From Paracoccaceae bacterium (lineage in GTDB: Bacteria > Pseudomonadota > Alphaproteobacteria > Rhodobacterales > Rhodobacteraceae): a stretch of DNA of 50,215 nucleotides. Position 1 is the first letter of the stretch. Each line of letters starts with the position of its first letter. The notes under the pieces are model-generated. The model worked only from the letters and a program-made list of their open reading frames with translations. It had not been told where the DNA came from and did no database searches. The DNA is taken from positions 1 through 50,215 of the forward strand of contig SKIF01000093.1 of the NCBI GenBank assembly GCA_007116575.1, in the 5' to 3' direction. This document shows positions 34,896-45,004 of this stretch, piece after piece. Made by a program: the position numbers and the translations under genes.

Positions 34896-35360
34896 ATGAA
34901 ACTCTCGACCAAGGGCCGCTACGCGATGATTGCGCTGGTGGACCTCGCGCTCGCCGAGCGCGGGGCGCTGGTTTCGCTCAGCGAAATCGCGGCGCGACAG
35001 GATGTGTCGCTGGCCTATCTCGAACAGTTATTCGTCAAGCTGCGCCGGGCCGGGCTGGTCGAGTCGGTGCGTGGACCTGGCGGGGGCTATCGGCTGGCAC
35101 GAGCCCCCGATGCGATCCGCGTCTCGGAAGTGCTGCAGGCGGTCGAGGAAACCGTCAGCGCCATGCATTCGGGCGCGGGGGCCACGGGGGCGCTTTCGGG
35201 CTCCAAGGCGCAATCGCTCAGCAACCGGCTGTGGGAGGGACTCTCGGCGCATGTCTATGTCTTCCTGCACCAGACCCGGCTGTCGGATGTGGCACAGAAC
35301 AGCCTGACCCCCTGTCCGGCAGTGCCAAACCTGTTCCAGATCGTCGATGAGCACGCCTGA
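34896..35360 (+). CDS. iscR: Fe-S cluster assembly regulator IscR (Rrf2 family)
   Basis: This 154-residue Rrf2 protein has the winged-helix part MKLSTKGRYAMIALVDLA and LAYLEQLFVKLRRAGLVESV (residues 39-58). Classical IscR has three cysteines around residues 92-104; here the matching region contains none, and C140 is the only cysteine in the protein. Rhodobacter IscR is known as a single-cysteine type that represses iron-sulfur genes. It heads the suf cluster. The start at 34896 gives the standard MKLSTKGRY terminus. Its box lies 144-160 bp upstream. Confidence 0.93.
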   Translation: MKLSTKGRYAMIALVDLALAERGALVSLSEIAARQDVSLAYLEQLFVKLRRAGLVESVRGPGGGYRLARAPDAIRVSEVLQAVEETVSAMHSGAGATGALSGSKAQSLSNRLWEGLSAHVYVFLHQTRLSDVAQNSLTPCPAVPNLFQIVDEHA

Positions 35361-35441
35361 GCGCCATTGCCTTTGCACTGACGGCCATGGCAATGGCCTG
35401 CCACATCCTTTCACACCGAAACGAACCGGACCGCTGCCCAG

Positions 35442-36485
35442 ATGACTCGCGTCTATCTCGACCACAATGCCACCACCCCGCTGCGTGCGCAGGCGCGCGA
35501 TGCGATGGCGGCGGCCTGCGATGTGATCGGCAACCCGTCATCGGTCCATGCCGAAGGGCGGCAAGCGCGCGCGCTGATCGAACGTGCGCGGGCGCAACTG
35601 GCCGCCGCGCTGGGGGCCGAGGGGGCGGAGATCGTCTTTACTTCGGGCGCGACCGAGGCGGCGGCGCTGGCCATGGCGGGGCGGGGGCTGGCCTGTGCAC
35701 CGATCGAGCATGACGCGGTGCGCGCCTGGGGCGATGACAGCCTTGCCGTCGATGCCGATGGTCGCGTCACGGTGCCCGAACCGGACCGCGCCGCGCTGCA
35801 ACTCGCCAATTCCGAGACCGGCATAATACAGGACCTGCCCGAGGGGCTGGCGGTCAGCGACCTGACCCAGGCTTTCGGCAAGATCCCCTTCGCCTTCAAC
35901 TGGCTGGGGGTCGAAATGGGTTTTGTCTCGGCGCATAAGCTGGGCGGGCCGAAAGGGGTGGGCGCGCTGGTGCTGCGCCAGGGCACCGACCTCGCCGCGC
36001 AAATCCGCGGCGGCGGGCAGGAAATGGGACGGCGCGCGGGCACCGAGAACCTGATCGGTATTGCCGGATTCGGCGCGGCAGCCGAGGCGGCGATCCGTGA
36101 TCTGGACGCAGGCCATTGGAAACCTGTAACTGAAATTAGAAATATTCTAGAACAGGCACTGGACGCCGGAGCAAGCAAGACTATTTTTGTCGGAAAAGGC
36201 GCGCGGCGTCTGCCCAACACGATTTGCCTTGCCACGCCCGGTTGGAAGGGCGAGACGCAGGTGATGCAGATGGACCTTGCGGGCTTCGCCATTTCGGCGG
36301 GTTCGGCCTGTTCCTCGGGCAAGCTGCGCGCCTCGGCCGTGCTGACGGCGATGGGACATGATGCGGCCACAGCGGCGGGTGCGATCCGCATCTCGCTGGG
36401 GCCGGAGACAACACAGGATGACGTACTGCGCTTTGCCGAAGCGTGGCTCAAGGCTTACCACCGTTTCGCGGCGCGGGCGGCATGA
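35442..36485 (+). CDS. Cysteine desulfurase (IscS/NifS-like)
   Basis: This PLP-dependent enzyme mobilises sulfur from cysteine. The 347-residue protein has YLDHNATTP at the N-terminus, the PLP lysine K166 after H165 in [10 protein letters not shown], and the persulfide cysteine C290 in [10 protein letters not shown]. It is shorter than IscS (about 400). It is preceded by iscR and followed, 14 bp later, by sufB. Codons for residues 226-253 are AT-rich and rare for this genome, and they contain a perfect TAGAA-N3-TTCTA box. Confidence 0.92.
   Translation: MTRVYLDHNATTPLRAQARDAMAAACDVIGNPSSVHAEGRQARALIERARAQLAAALGAEGAEIVFTSGATEAAALAMAGRGLACAPIEHDAVRAWGDDSLAVDADGRVTVPEPDRAALQLANSETGIIQDLPEGLAVSDLTQAFGKIPFAFNWLGVEMGFVSAHKLGGPKGVGALVLRQGTDLAAQIRGGGQEMGRRAGTENLIGIAGFGAAAEAAIRDLDAGHWKPVTEIRNILEQALDAGASKTIFVGKGARRLPNTICLATPGWKGETQVMQMDLAGFAISAGSACSSGKLRASAVLTAMGHDAATAAGAIRISLGPETTQDDVLRFAEAWLKAYHRFAARAA
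36137..36149 (+). promoter_or_regulatory. Intragenic IscR-type box
   Basis: TAGAA-ATA-TTCTA lies inside the IscS-like gene, about 350 bp before sufB. It has the same core as the box before iscR. It sits in a stretch of unusual codons (GTA ACT GAA ATT AGA AAT), which suggests selection for DNA rather than protein. No convincing -35 and -10 pair was found next to it. Confidence 0.5.
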
Positions 36486-36499
36486 CAGAGGGGAAAGAC

Positions 36500-38011
36500 A
36501 TGGCGGCACTAGACGAGACCCAGTTGCGCGAGGGCGTGGACCGCGAGACGGTCGAGACCGTGCAATCCATGGCCGGCACCTACAAGCATGGCTGGGAAAC
36601 CGAGATCGAGATGGAATTCGCGCCCAAAGGGCTGAACGAGGACATCGTGCGCCTGATCTCGGAAAAGAACAACGAGCCAGAATGGTTGCTCGAATGGCGT
36701 CTGGCCGCCTATCGCCGCTGGCTGACCATGGAATCCCCCGACTGGGCGATGCTGGATATTCCGATGATCGATTATCAGGAGCAGTATTACTACGCCAAGC
36801 CCAAGTCGATGGTGGAAAAGCCCAAGAGCCTTGATGAGGTCGACCCCAAGCTGCTGGAAACCTATGCGAAACTCGGCATCCCCCTGAAGGAGCAGGCGAT
36901 TCTGGCGGGCGTCGAGGGCGCGGGCGAAGAGCGCAAGGTCGCCGTGGATGCGGTGTTCGATTCGGTCAGCGTCGGCACCACCTTCAAGAAAGAACTCGCG
37001 GCAGCCGGCGTGATTTTCTGCTCGATCTCGGAAGCCGTGCAGGACCATCCGGAACTGGTGAAGAAGTATCTGGGCACGGTCGTGCCGCAGAATGACAATT
37101 ACTTCGCCGCGCTGAATTCGGCGGTCTTCTCGGACGGGTCTTTTGTCTATATCCCCAAGGGCGTGCGCTGCCCGATGGAGCTTTCGACCTATTTCCGCAT
37201 CAATGCCGAGAATACCGGCCAGTTCGAACGCACGCTGATCGTGGCCGAGAAGGGCTCTTATGTCAGCTATCTCGAAGGCTGCACCGCGCCCAAGCGTGAC
37301 GAGAACCAGTTGCACGCGGCCGTGGTCGAAATTGTCGTGCTGGAAGACGCGGAAGTGAAATATTCGACCGTTCAGAACTGGTTTCCGGGCGATGAAAACG
37401 GCAAGGGCGGGATTTACAATTTCGTCACCAAACGCGCCGATTGCCGCGAGGACCGCGCGAAATGCATGTGGACGCAGGTCGAGACCGGCTCGGCCATCAC
37501 CTGGAAATACCCGTCCTGCATCCTGCGCGGGGACGACTCGCAGGGCGAGTTCTACTCCATCGCCATCGCCAATAACTGGCAGCAAGCCGATACCGGCACC
37601 AAGATGGTGCATCTGGGCCGCAACACCCGCTCGCGGATCGTCTCCAAGGGCATCTCGGCAGGCCACGCGCAAAACACTTATCGCGGACTGGTCTCGATGC
37701 ACCCCAAGGCAAAGGACAGCCGCAATTACACGCAATGCGACTCGCTTCTGATCGGCGACCAGTGCGGCGCGCATACCGTGCCTTATATCGAAGTGCGCAA
37801 CGCGTCCTCGCGCGTGGAGCATGAGGCGACGACCTCCAAGGTCGATGACGATCAACTTTTCTACTGCCGCCAGCGTGGCATGGACGAGGAAGAGGCGGTG
37901 GCCCTTGTGGTCAATGGGTTCTGCAAGGAAGTGCTGCAGGAACTGCCGATGGAATTCGCGATGGAAGCGCAGGCCCTGGTCGCGATTTCGCTGGAAGGGT
38001 CGGTCGGCTGA
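36500..38011 (+). CDS. sufB: Fe-S cluster assembly scaffold SufB
   Basis: SufB is the scaffold subunit of SufBCD. The 503-residue protein has the conserved C-terminal beta-helix with [14 protein letters not shown]-like sequence ([19 protein letters not shown]) and [16 protein letters not shown], and an N-terminal helical part. AGAGGGG precedes the ATG at 36500; an in-frame ATG at 36482 would add six residues. It is followed by a small gene within 5 bp and then sufC. Confidence 0.96.
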   Translation: MAALDETQLREGVDRETVETVQSMAGTYKHGWETEIEMEFAPKGLNEDIVRLISEKNNEPEWLLEWRLAAYRRWLTMESPDWAMLDIPMIDYQEQYYYAKPKSMVEKPKSLDEVDPKLLETYAKLGIPLKEQAILAGVEGAGEERKVAVDAVFDSVSVGTTFKKELAAAGVIFCSISEAVQDHPELVKKYLGTVVPQNDNYFAALNSAVFSDGSFVYIPKGVRCPMELSTYFRINAENTGQFERTLIVAEKGSYVSYLEGCTAPKRDENQLHAAVVEIVVLEDAEVKYSTVQNWFPGDENGKGGIYNFVTKRADCREDRAKCMWTQVETGSAITWKYPSCILRGDDSQGEFYSIAIANNWQQADTGTKMVHLGRNTRSRIVSKGISAGHAQNTYRGLVSMHPKAKDSRNYTQCDSLLIGDQCGAHTVPYIEVRNASSRVEHEATTSKVDDDQLFYCRQRGMDEEEAVALVVNGFCKEVLQELPMEFAMEAQALVAISLEGSVG

Positions 38012-38016
38012 GGCGC

Positions 38017-38265
38017 GTGGACGGAATACACCCCGGTGATCTGCGGATCACTGGAGACGCGCATATCCTTCGCACGGCCATGATTGGCGGAGATTTGCAT
38101 GTCAGCGGGGGTGAGCGCGTTGTCGTCGATGGGATGATTGGCGGGACTCTGATTGCTGATGACACTGTTGTCGAACTGAACGGAATGGCGCAACGCACAC
38201 AGACCCGTGGTCAGGGTGAGATCATCGGTCGAGGCATGCGCGGAGATACAAGAGGAAAGACGTAA
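38017..38265 (+). CDS. Small beta-solenoid-like protein between sufB and sufC
   Basis: A GTG start at 38017, with GAGG five bases before it and the sufB stop only 5 bp upstream, opens an 82-residue reading frame that ends 1 bp before sufC. The sequence is built of short repeats (GDLRITGDAHI, GGDLHVSGGERVV, GGTLIADDTVVEL) with the periodicity of bactofilin-like or polymer-forming beta-solenoids. There is no signal peptide. The family is not recognised. The tight fit between two suf genes argues for expression with them. Confidence 0.75.
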   Translation: MDGIHPGDLRITGDAHILRTAMIGGDLHVSGGERVVVDGMIGGTLIADDTVVELNGMAQRTQTRGQGEIIGRGMRGDTRGKT

Positions 38266-38266
38266 A

Positions 38267-39024
<758 letters not shown>

Positions 39025-39028
<4 letters not shown>

Positions 39029-40323
39029 TTCCGCGTGCGAAACTGAAATCCCAGAAGCTCGAGGCTGCCGAGGCGTTGCTTGCTGCGCGCGCGCTGCCCG
39101 GAGGTGGCGCGTGGATCACCCGCGCGCGCGAGGCCGCTCATGCCCGCGTCATGGATATGGGCCTGCCCGTCAAGCGCGATGAATACTGGCGCTACACCGA
39201 CCCCCGTCGCCTGACCGATGCCGAGCCGCAAGGGGCGGCGTTGCTCGACCCGCAAGACGAATCGCCCGTATTTGACGGTTTCGACCGGGTGAAGCTTGTC
39301 TTTGTCGATGGCGTGCTGAACGAGGCCGAATCCGACCCGCTGGCGCTGGAGGGCGTCGAGATCTGCACATTGGCGCAGGCCGCCGCAACCGATCTGCACT
39401 GGGCGCGCGACCTCTATGGCACGCTCGAGGCGCGGGGGCAAAAGCCGGTCGAGCGCAGCCTTGCCAGCCTGAACACGGCCTATGCCACCGAGGGGGTGCT
39501 GATCCGCGTCACAGGCCGACCCGCAAAGCCCCTGTCGCTGATCTATCACCGCTCGGGTGAGGCAGGCGAGGCGATGGTGCATCACGTCATCCGCGTCGAA
39601 CCCGGCGCCGAGGCAACGGTGCTGGAAAATGGCCCGATGGCCGCGCGCTTCAATCAGGTGATGGAAGTGGACGTCGCGCAAGGCGGCACGCTGCATCACA
39701 TCCGCGCGCAGGGCCGCGACCACGAGCGCGCCGGTGTCGCGCATCTGTTTGCGCAACTGGGTGAGGGGGCAAACCTCAAATCCTTCACGTTGACGGCCAA
39801 TGGCGCACTGATCCGCAACGAAGCGGTGATCTGGCTCGATGGTGCGCGCGGCTCGGCGCATATCGCCGGGGCGACCGTCGGTGACGGGGCGTTTCACCAT
39901 GATGACACAGTCTTCATCAACCACGCTGCCCCCCAATGCGAATCGCGTCAGGTGTTCAAGAAGGTGCTGCGTCACGGGGCAGTGGGCGTGTTTCAGGGCA
40001 AGATTCTGGTCGATCAGGTCGCGCAACTGACCGATGGCTACCAGATCAGCCAGTCGCTGCTGCTGGATGAGGATGCACAGTTTCTGGCCAAGCCAGAGCT
40101 GGAAATCTACGCCGATGACGTCAAGTGCAGCCACGGGTCGACCTCGGGCGAGATCGACCCGAACCAGTTGTTCTATCTGCGCGCGCGCGGGCTGCGCGAG
40201 GATCAGGCGAAACTGCTCTTGGTGCTGGCCTTTCTTGCCGAAGCGCTGGAAGAGATCGCCGACCCCGCATTGGCCGAGGATCTGCGCGAGCGGATGGAAT
40301 CCTGGCTCAAGCGGCGCGTCTAG
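39025..40323 (+). CDS. sufD: Fe-S cluster assembly protein SufD
   Basis: SufD pairs with SufB and SufC to build Fe-S clusters and helps iron entry. The 432-residue protein has the SufB/SufD-type C-terminal core: VKCSHGSTSGEIDPNQLFYL with LRARGLREDQAKLLLVLAF. The ATG overlaps the sufC stop by 4 bp. The next gene begins 30 bp downstream. Confidence 0.95.
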
Positions 40324-40353
40324 GCCGCCCGAACAGCACGGAGACAGGGGCGC

Positions 40354-40860
40354 ATGTCGCTGGTGAGCAATCTCTTGCGGACCTATCGCGGGCCGGGCAC
40401 GGTTATCGCCGATCTTGACCGGCAGGGCATCCGCGAACCGCAGGTGCTGTTTTTCGGGCTGCTGGCCTGCGGGCTGGTCTTCGTTGCACAGTGGCCGGGC
40501 CTGTCGCGCGCCGCGGCGCTCGACCCGTCGGTGACGCTCGAGCAACGCATGGGTGGGGCATTGTTTGCGGTCATGTTCATCCTGCCGCTGCTGCTCTATG
40601 CGCTGGCCGGGCTGATCCAGCTTGTGCTGCGGCTGGTCGTGGTGCCGGTGGCAGGGCTGCGGGTGCGGCTGGCGCTGTTCTGGGCGCTGTTGAGCGTAAC
40701 CCCGCTGATGCTGCTGCAAGGGGGCCTCGGCGGCTTTCTTGGTGTCAACCCGGTCGTGACTTTGTTCGGGTTTGTGGTCGCTGTGAGTTTTCTCTACATA
40801 CTGGGCGCAGGGCTTGGCACCGTCGTGCGTCTGACACGCGACGACGGGGCCGCGCAATGA
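40354..40860 (+). CDS. YIP1-like membrane protein A
   Basis: This 168-residue protein has about four membrane helices and the start of a YIP1-type domain (NLLRTYRGPGTVIADL). YIP1 proteins in eukaryotes act in membrane traffic; the bacterial ones are uncharacterised. It lies between sufD and sufS and ends in an ATGA overlap with the next gene. Together with its neighbour it forms an unusual insertion in the suf operon. Confidence 0.75.
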   Translation: MSLVSNLLRTYRGPGTVIADLDRQGIREPQVLFFGLLACGLVFVAQWPGLSRAAALDPSVTLEQRMGGALFAVMFILPLLLYALAGLIQLVLRLVVVPVAGLRVRLALFWALLSVTPLMLLQGGLGGFLGVNPVVTLFGFVVAVSFLYILGAGLGTVVRLTRDDGAAQ

Positions 40861-41453
40861 CGCGTGCAGAAAGGCGCCACGGGATGGATCTGAACCTTGC
40901 AACACTCAGCGCCATGGTGCGCGAGACACTGACGCGCCCGCGCGAGGCGGCAGAACGGCTTCTGGCCATGAATGTGCCCGATGATGCCCGTTGGCTGGGC
41001 TTTGTCATCGTTGTGGTACTGTCGGTCCTGCTGGGGCAGGTTTCGGTCCTGCTGATGGGCGAAGGGGGCTTTCCCGGCGGGATGCTGTTCATGGCCATGT
41101 TCCAGACCATGATTCTGCTTGGTATGGTGGTCGCGGTGCAGGGCGTCGGGCGCGTCTTTGGCGGCACCGGCAGCTTTCCCGACACGCTGCTGCTGATCGC
41201 GTGGCTGCAATTCGTGATGCTGGTGTTTCAGGTCGCGCAACTTGTGGCGCTGGTCATCATCCCGCCGCTTTTCGGCATGATCGCGGTCGTTGCGCTGGTC
41301 GTTTTCATCTGGATGCTGACCCAGTTCATCATGGCGCTGCACGGGTTCACGCAGCCGATGAAGGTGTTTGTCGGCATCATCTTCTCGTTTTTCGGGGCTG
41401 CGTTCCTGATGGCGATCGCGCTTGCCATTCTGGGCGTGGGGGCAGGGGTCTGA
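40857..41453 (+). CDS. YIP1-like membrane protein B
   Basis: The start at 40857 overlaps the previous stop codon. An internal ATG at 40884 (MDLNLATLSAMV) is the alternative and gives a more family-like N-terminus. The protein, up to 198 residues, has about five membrane helices and a conserved TRPREAAERLLAMNVPDDARW segment typical of YIP1-like proteins of alphaproteobacteria. sufS starts 1 bp after its stop. Its function is unknown. Confidence 0.75.
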   Translation: MTRAERRHGMDLNLATLSAMVRETLTRPREAAERLLAMNVPDDARWLGFVIVVVLSVLLGQVSVLLMGEGGFPGGMLFMAMFQTMILLGMVVAVQGVGRVFGGTGSFPDTLLLIAWLQFVMLVFQVAQLVALVIIPPLFGMIAVVALVVFIWMLTQFIMALHGFTQPMKVFVGIIFSFFGAAFLMAIALAILGVGAGV

Positions 41454-41454
41454 G

Positions 41455-42675
41455 ATGCTGGACGTGGCAGCGATCCGCGCCGATTTCCCGATCCTGTCGC
41501 GCCAGGTGAACGGCAAGAATCTGGTCTATCTCGACAACGGGGCCTCGGCGCAGAAGCCGCAAGTGGTGATCGACGCAGTGACGCGTGCCTATGCCGAAGA
41601 ATACTCTAATGTTCACAGGGGCTTGCACTTCCTTTCCAACCTTGCGACAGACAAGTATGAGGCCGTTCGCGGCACGCTCAGGCGGTTTCTGAACGCCCCG
41701 CATGAGGACGAGATCATCTACACCACCGGCACCACAATGGGGATCAATCTGGTCGCCTATGGCTGGGCCATGCCGCGGTTTGACCCCGGCGATGAGATCG
41801 TCCTCAGCGTGATGGAGCATCACGCCAATATCGTGCCCTGGCATTTCCTGCGCGAGCGGCAGGGCGTGGTTCTGCGCTGGGTCGAGCCCGAAGCCGATGG
41901 CAGCCTCGACCCGCAGGCGATGATAGATGCCATCGGGCCGCGCACCAAGCTCGTGGCCGTCACGCATATGTCGAATGTGCTGGGCACCGTGGTCGATGTT
42001 ACCGCCATTTGCGCGGGCGCGCGCGAGAAGGGCGTGCCGGTGCTGGTGGATGGCAGCCAGGCGGCGGTGCATATGCCGGTCGATCTGCAGGCCATCGGCT
42101 GCGATTTCTACGCGGTCACGGGGCACAAGCTCTATGGCCCCTCGGCCTCGGGCGCGATCTGGATCTCTCGCGCGCGGCAAGCCGAGATGCGCCCCTTCCT
42201 CGGCGGGGGCGACATGATCCGCGAGGTCACGCGCGAGGGCGTCATCTATAACGACCCGCCCCACAAGTTCGAGGCCGGAACACCCGGTATCGTGCAGCAG
42301 ATCGGGCTGGGTGTGGCGCTCGACTACATGATGGGTGTGGGTATGGAGGCCATCGCCGCGCATGAGGCCGATCTGCGCGATTACGCGCAGGCGCGGCTGG
42401 CGGGGCTGAACTGGCTGAATGTACAGGGCAATGCCCCCGGCAAAGGTGCGATCTTCAGTTTCACACTGGAAGGCGCGGCCCATGCGCATGACGTCTCGAC
42501 AGTGCTCGACAAGAAAGGCATTGCCGTCCGCGCAGGCCAGCATTGCGTCGGTCCACTGATGGCGCATCTGGGTCTCTCGGCCACCTGCCGCGCGTCATTC
42601 GCGATGTATAACACCCGTGACGAGGTTGATGCGCTGGTCGACGGGCTGGAGCTGTGCCACGAGTTGTTTGCCTGA
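41455..42675 (+). CDS. sufS: Cysteine desulfurase SufS
   Basis: SufS makes persulfide from cysteine and alanine for SufE. The 406-residue group-II enzyme has the PLP-lysine motif TGHKLYGP and the active-site cysteine C364 in RAGQHC, the same number as in the E. coli enzyme. The ATG at 41455 follows directly after the YIP1-like stop. It is the second cysteine desulfurase in this cluster and the last gene of it. Confidence 0.96.
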   Translation: MLDVAAIRADFPILSRQVNGKNLVYLDNGASAQKPQVVIDAVTRAYAEEYSNVHRGLHFLSNLATDKYEAVRGTLRRFLNAPHEDEIIYTTGTTMGINLVAYGWAMPRFDPGDEIVLSVMEHHANIVPWHFLRERQGVVLRWVEPEADGSLDPQAMIDAIGPRTKLVAVTHMSNVLGTVVDVTAICAGAREKGVPVLVDGSQAAVHMPVDLQAIGCDFYAVTGHKLYGPSASGAIWISRARQAEMRPFLGGGDMIREVTREGVIYNDPPHKFEAGTPGIVQQIGLGVALDYMMGVGMEAIAAHEADLRDYAQARLAGLNWLNVQGNAPGKGAIFSFTLEGAAHAHDVSTVLDKKGIAVRAGQHCVGPLMAHLGLSATCRASFAMYNTRDEVDALVDGLELCHELFA

Positions 42676-42723
42676 GCGGGCCGGCCGCTGCCCGTGAATC
42701 GCTGGCCGAACGGGTCTCAGAAA

Positions 42724-42798
42724 GCGCCCCCGCAACGCGCCCCCGGACCGTGCCCCACCCACCCACCCGCACGCTCCGCGGACACGTTGCGGGGGCGC
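42724..42798. repeat. Palindromic intergenic element, copy B
   Basis: A perfect 14-bp outer stem (GCGCCCCCGCAACG pairing with CGTTGCGGGGGCGC) encloses a core with CGGACCGTG and CACGCTCCG and a C-rich loop CCCCACCCACCCACCCG. The core and loop match copy A at 8209-8274, but the outer arms differ. It lies between convergent sufS and a hydrolase gene and may act as a terminator. Confidence 0.75.
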
Positions 42799-42816
42799 GG
42801 TCAGGCGCATCGCAAC

Positions 42817-43557
42817 TCAGCCGCTGACCTCGGCAATCGCCTGCACGACCAGGTCCAGACATTCGGGGCTGGAAAACCGGTGATCGGCCCCTTTCACAAG
42901 CGTCAGGCGCAGATCGGGGCTGTCGGCATGGGCCATGAGGCGCAGCGGCACGTCCATGGCCACGGCCTCATCCTCGCTGCCCTGCATCAGCCGCACCGGA
43001 AAGGGCAGGGGCAGCGGCTCGCGCAGCACAAGCTGCGCGCGGCCATCCTCGAACAGCCGCCGGGTCAGCACGAAGGGGCGGTCGTCATAGGCGTTGACCA
43101 TCTCGGTCTGGCCGCGTGACATAACCTCACGCTGCTGCGCCTCATTCAGCTGCGGCCACATGCTGTCTTCGGTGAAATCGGGCGCGGCCGCGATGCCGAC
43201 CAGCCCCGCCACGCGCTCGGGCGCGTGTTTTGCCAGCAGAAGCGCGATCCAGCCGCCCATGGACGAGCCGACCAGCACCTGCGGCCCCTCGGTCAGGCCC
43301 GTCAACGCGGCCATCGCATCTTCAGCCCAGTCGCCGATGCAACCCTCCTCGAAGCGCCCCGAACTTTCGCCATGGCCGGAATAGTCGAAGCGCAGGAAGG
43401 CGCGGCCCTCGGCGCGCGCCCACGCTTCCAGATGCAGCGCCTTGGTGCCGGTCATATCGGACATGAACCCGCCGCAGAACACCACCCCCGGCCCGCGCCC
43501 CGGCGTGCGGTGATAGGCGATCCGGCGGCCCTGTTCAGTCTCGAGATAGTCAGCCAT
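42817..43557 (-). CDS. Alpha/beta hydrolase (thioesterase/carboxylesterase-like)
   Basis: This 246-residue hydrolase has FCGGFMSDMTG near the oxyanion site, the nucleophile motif GSSMGGW, an aspartate in GSEDEAV and a histidine in KGADHRF. It resembles ABHD10-type esterases. AAGGAG precedes the ATG at 43557, which overlaps the stop of the upstream MFS gene by 8 bp, so the two are coupled. The substrate is unknown. Confidence 0.87.
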   Translation of the reverse strand: MADYLETEQGRRIAYHRTPGRGPGVVFCGGFMSDMTGTKALHLEAWARAEGRAFLRFDYSGHGESSGRFEEGCIGDWAEDAMAALTGLTEGPQVLVGSSMGGWIALLLAKHAPERVAGLVGIAAAPDFTEDSMWPQLNEAQQREVMSRGQTEMVNAYDDRPFVLTRRLFEDGRAQLVLREPLPLPFPVRLMQGSEDEAVAMDVPLRLMAHADSPDLRLTLVKGADHRFSSPECLDLVVQAIAEVSG

Positions 43558-44857
43558 GTCCAAGCTCCTTCAACCCATGCGCCACGATGGCCCCGCCTGC
43601 CGCCATGACGGCAAAGACCGCCAGGGTGACTGCCGCGCCAAACATCGAGGCCAGCGCCCCGAACAGCCCGCTTGCCAGCAGGATCACCCCGATAACAGTA
43701 TTGGAAATCGCTGTATAGACAGCGCGCCGGTCCTGCGTGGCCATGTCCACCAGATAGGTGGACCGCCCCAGCCGCACGCCCTGATGCGCCACCATCAGCC
43801 CGAAGAGCGCCAGCGGCATGGCCCAGATCGTCCCGGCCAGCCCCAGCCCAGCAAAGGCCAGCGTCACCACCATCGAAGCCGCCCCGGCAATGCCGGTCCA
43901 GATCAGCACGCGGCGCGACGAGCGGTCCGCCAGCCGCCCCCAGATATAGCTGGAGAGCAGCGCCGCAAGGCTCGAGGCCAGCACCAGCGCGCCCAGCCCC
44001 TCCAGCGCCGCGCCGCCCTCGCCTGCGGCCAGCACCACCAGCCAGGGCGGGGCCAGCGCGGTCGAGGTCAGCAAGCCGCGCGCGAGGATGAAGCGGGCAA
44101 GCTGGCGGTCCTCGCGCAGATAATGCAGATTGGCGATGGCGGCCCGCCAGCCATTCGCGCCGCCCCCGGACGCGCCGGGCTCTTCCGCCAGCCCGGCAAA
44201 GACCACCCCCGCCAGCACCCAGGCCAGCGCCGCGAGCGCCAGCGCGCCCAGCACGATCCCCGCGCGCGCCTCGGAAAACAGGATCAGCGTCAGCGCGAAG
44301 CCGATCACCAGCATGGCCGACCAGGTGCCCGCAACGCCTGTCACCGTGCCGCGCTGGCCCTTGTCCACGGTCTTGCCCAGAACGTCCTTATAGGCAACCG
44401 AGGCCACCGCGCGTGACAGCGCCAGCACCGCCAGCCCCAGCAGGATCACTGCTCCGGCAGCCGCCCCGCCGAGCATGAGCGCCGCCGCCAGTATGATCGC
44501 CGCCCCGATGCCCTGTCCGAGCGCCGCCCCCGCCCAGGCCCATTTTCGCCGCGCCATGGCACGGATGCGCGCGGCGATGAAGAGTTGCGGCAAGAGCGCG
44601 CCCGCCTCGCGGATCGGCACCAGAAACCCGATCATCGCCGAAGGCGCGCCCAGATGCGTCATCAGCCAGGACAGCACCAGCTTGGGGTCGGCCAGCCCGT
44701 CAGCGGCCTTGTTCAGCCCCAGCGCGGTGGCATGGCGGATGAAATTCTGCGGTTGTGCGTGGCAGGCGCTCTCGGGGATGTCGCGGCACATGCGGCCTGC
44801 ATCCTCGGCGGCAAGCGCCTCATAGGCCAGTGTGACTGCGCGGCGGGGTTCGGGCAT
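43550..44857 (-). CDS. MFS transporter
   Basis: This 435-residue protein of the major facilitator type has about 12 membrane segments. It lacks strong family signatures; the RLADRSSRRVLIW loop is typical of MFS. The N-terminal 60 residues (EPRRAVTLAYEALAAEDAGR) form a hydrophilic lead of a kind seen in related proteins. GAGGAT precedes the ATG at 44857. The frame remains open upstream to 45868 but is antisense to thrS there. The substrate is unknown. Confidence 0.85.
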   Translation of the reverse strand: MPEPRRAVTLAYEALAAEDAGRMCRDIPESACHAQPQNFIRHATALGLNKAADGLADPKLVLSWLMTHLGAPSAMIGFLVPIREAGALLPQLFIAARIRAMARRKWAWAGAALGQGIGAAIILAAALMLGGAAAGAVILLGLAVLALSRAVASVAYKDVLGKTVDKGQRGTVTGVAGTWSAMLVIGFALTLILFSEARAGIVLGALALAALAWVLAGVVFAGLAEEPGASGGGANGWRAAIANLHYLREDRQLARFILARGLLTSTALAPPWLVVLAAGEGGAALEGLGALVLASSLAALLSSYIWGRLADRSSRRVLIWTGIAGAASMVVTLAFAGLGLAGTIWAMPLALFGLMVAHQGVRLGRSTYLVDMATQDRRAVYTAISNTVIGVILLASGLFGALASMFGAAVTLAVFAVMAAGGAIVAHGLKELGHG

Positions 44858-45004
44858 GGTATCCTCGTGTTGCACAAGCGGGACGATAGAGCACACCACC
44901 CGCCCCCGCCAGCTTGACATTCGCGCCCCAACCCGCGAAAGCCTCGGCCAGACATAACCCGCAACCGGGCGTTCCGTGGGCGCCAAACAGACGAGGATCG
45001 GCCA

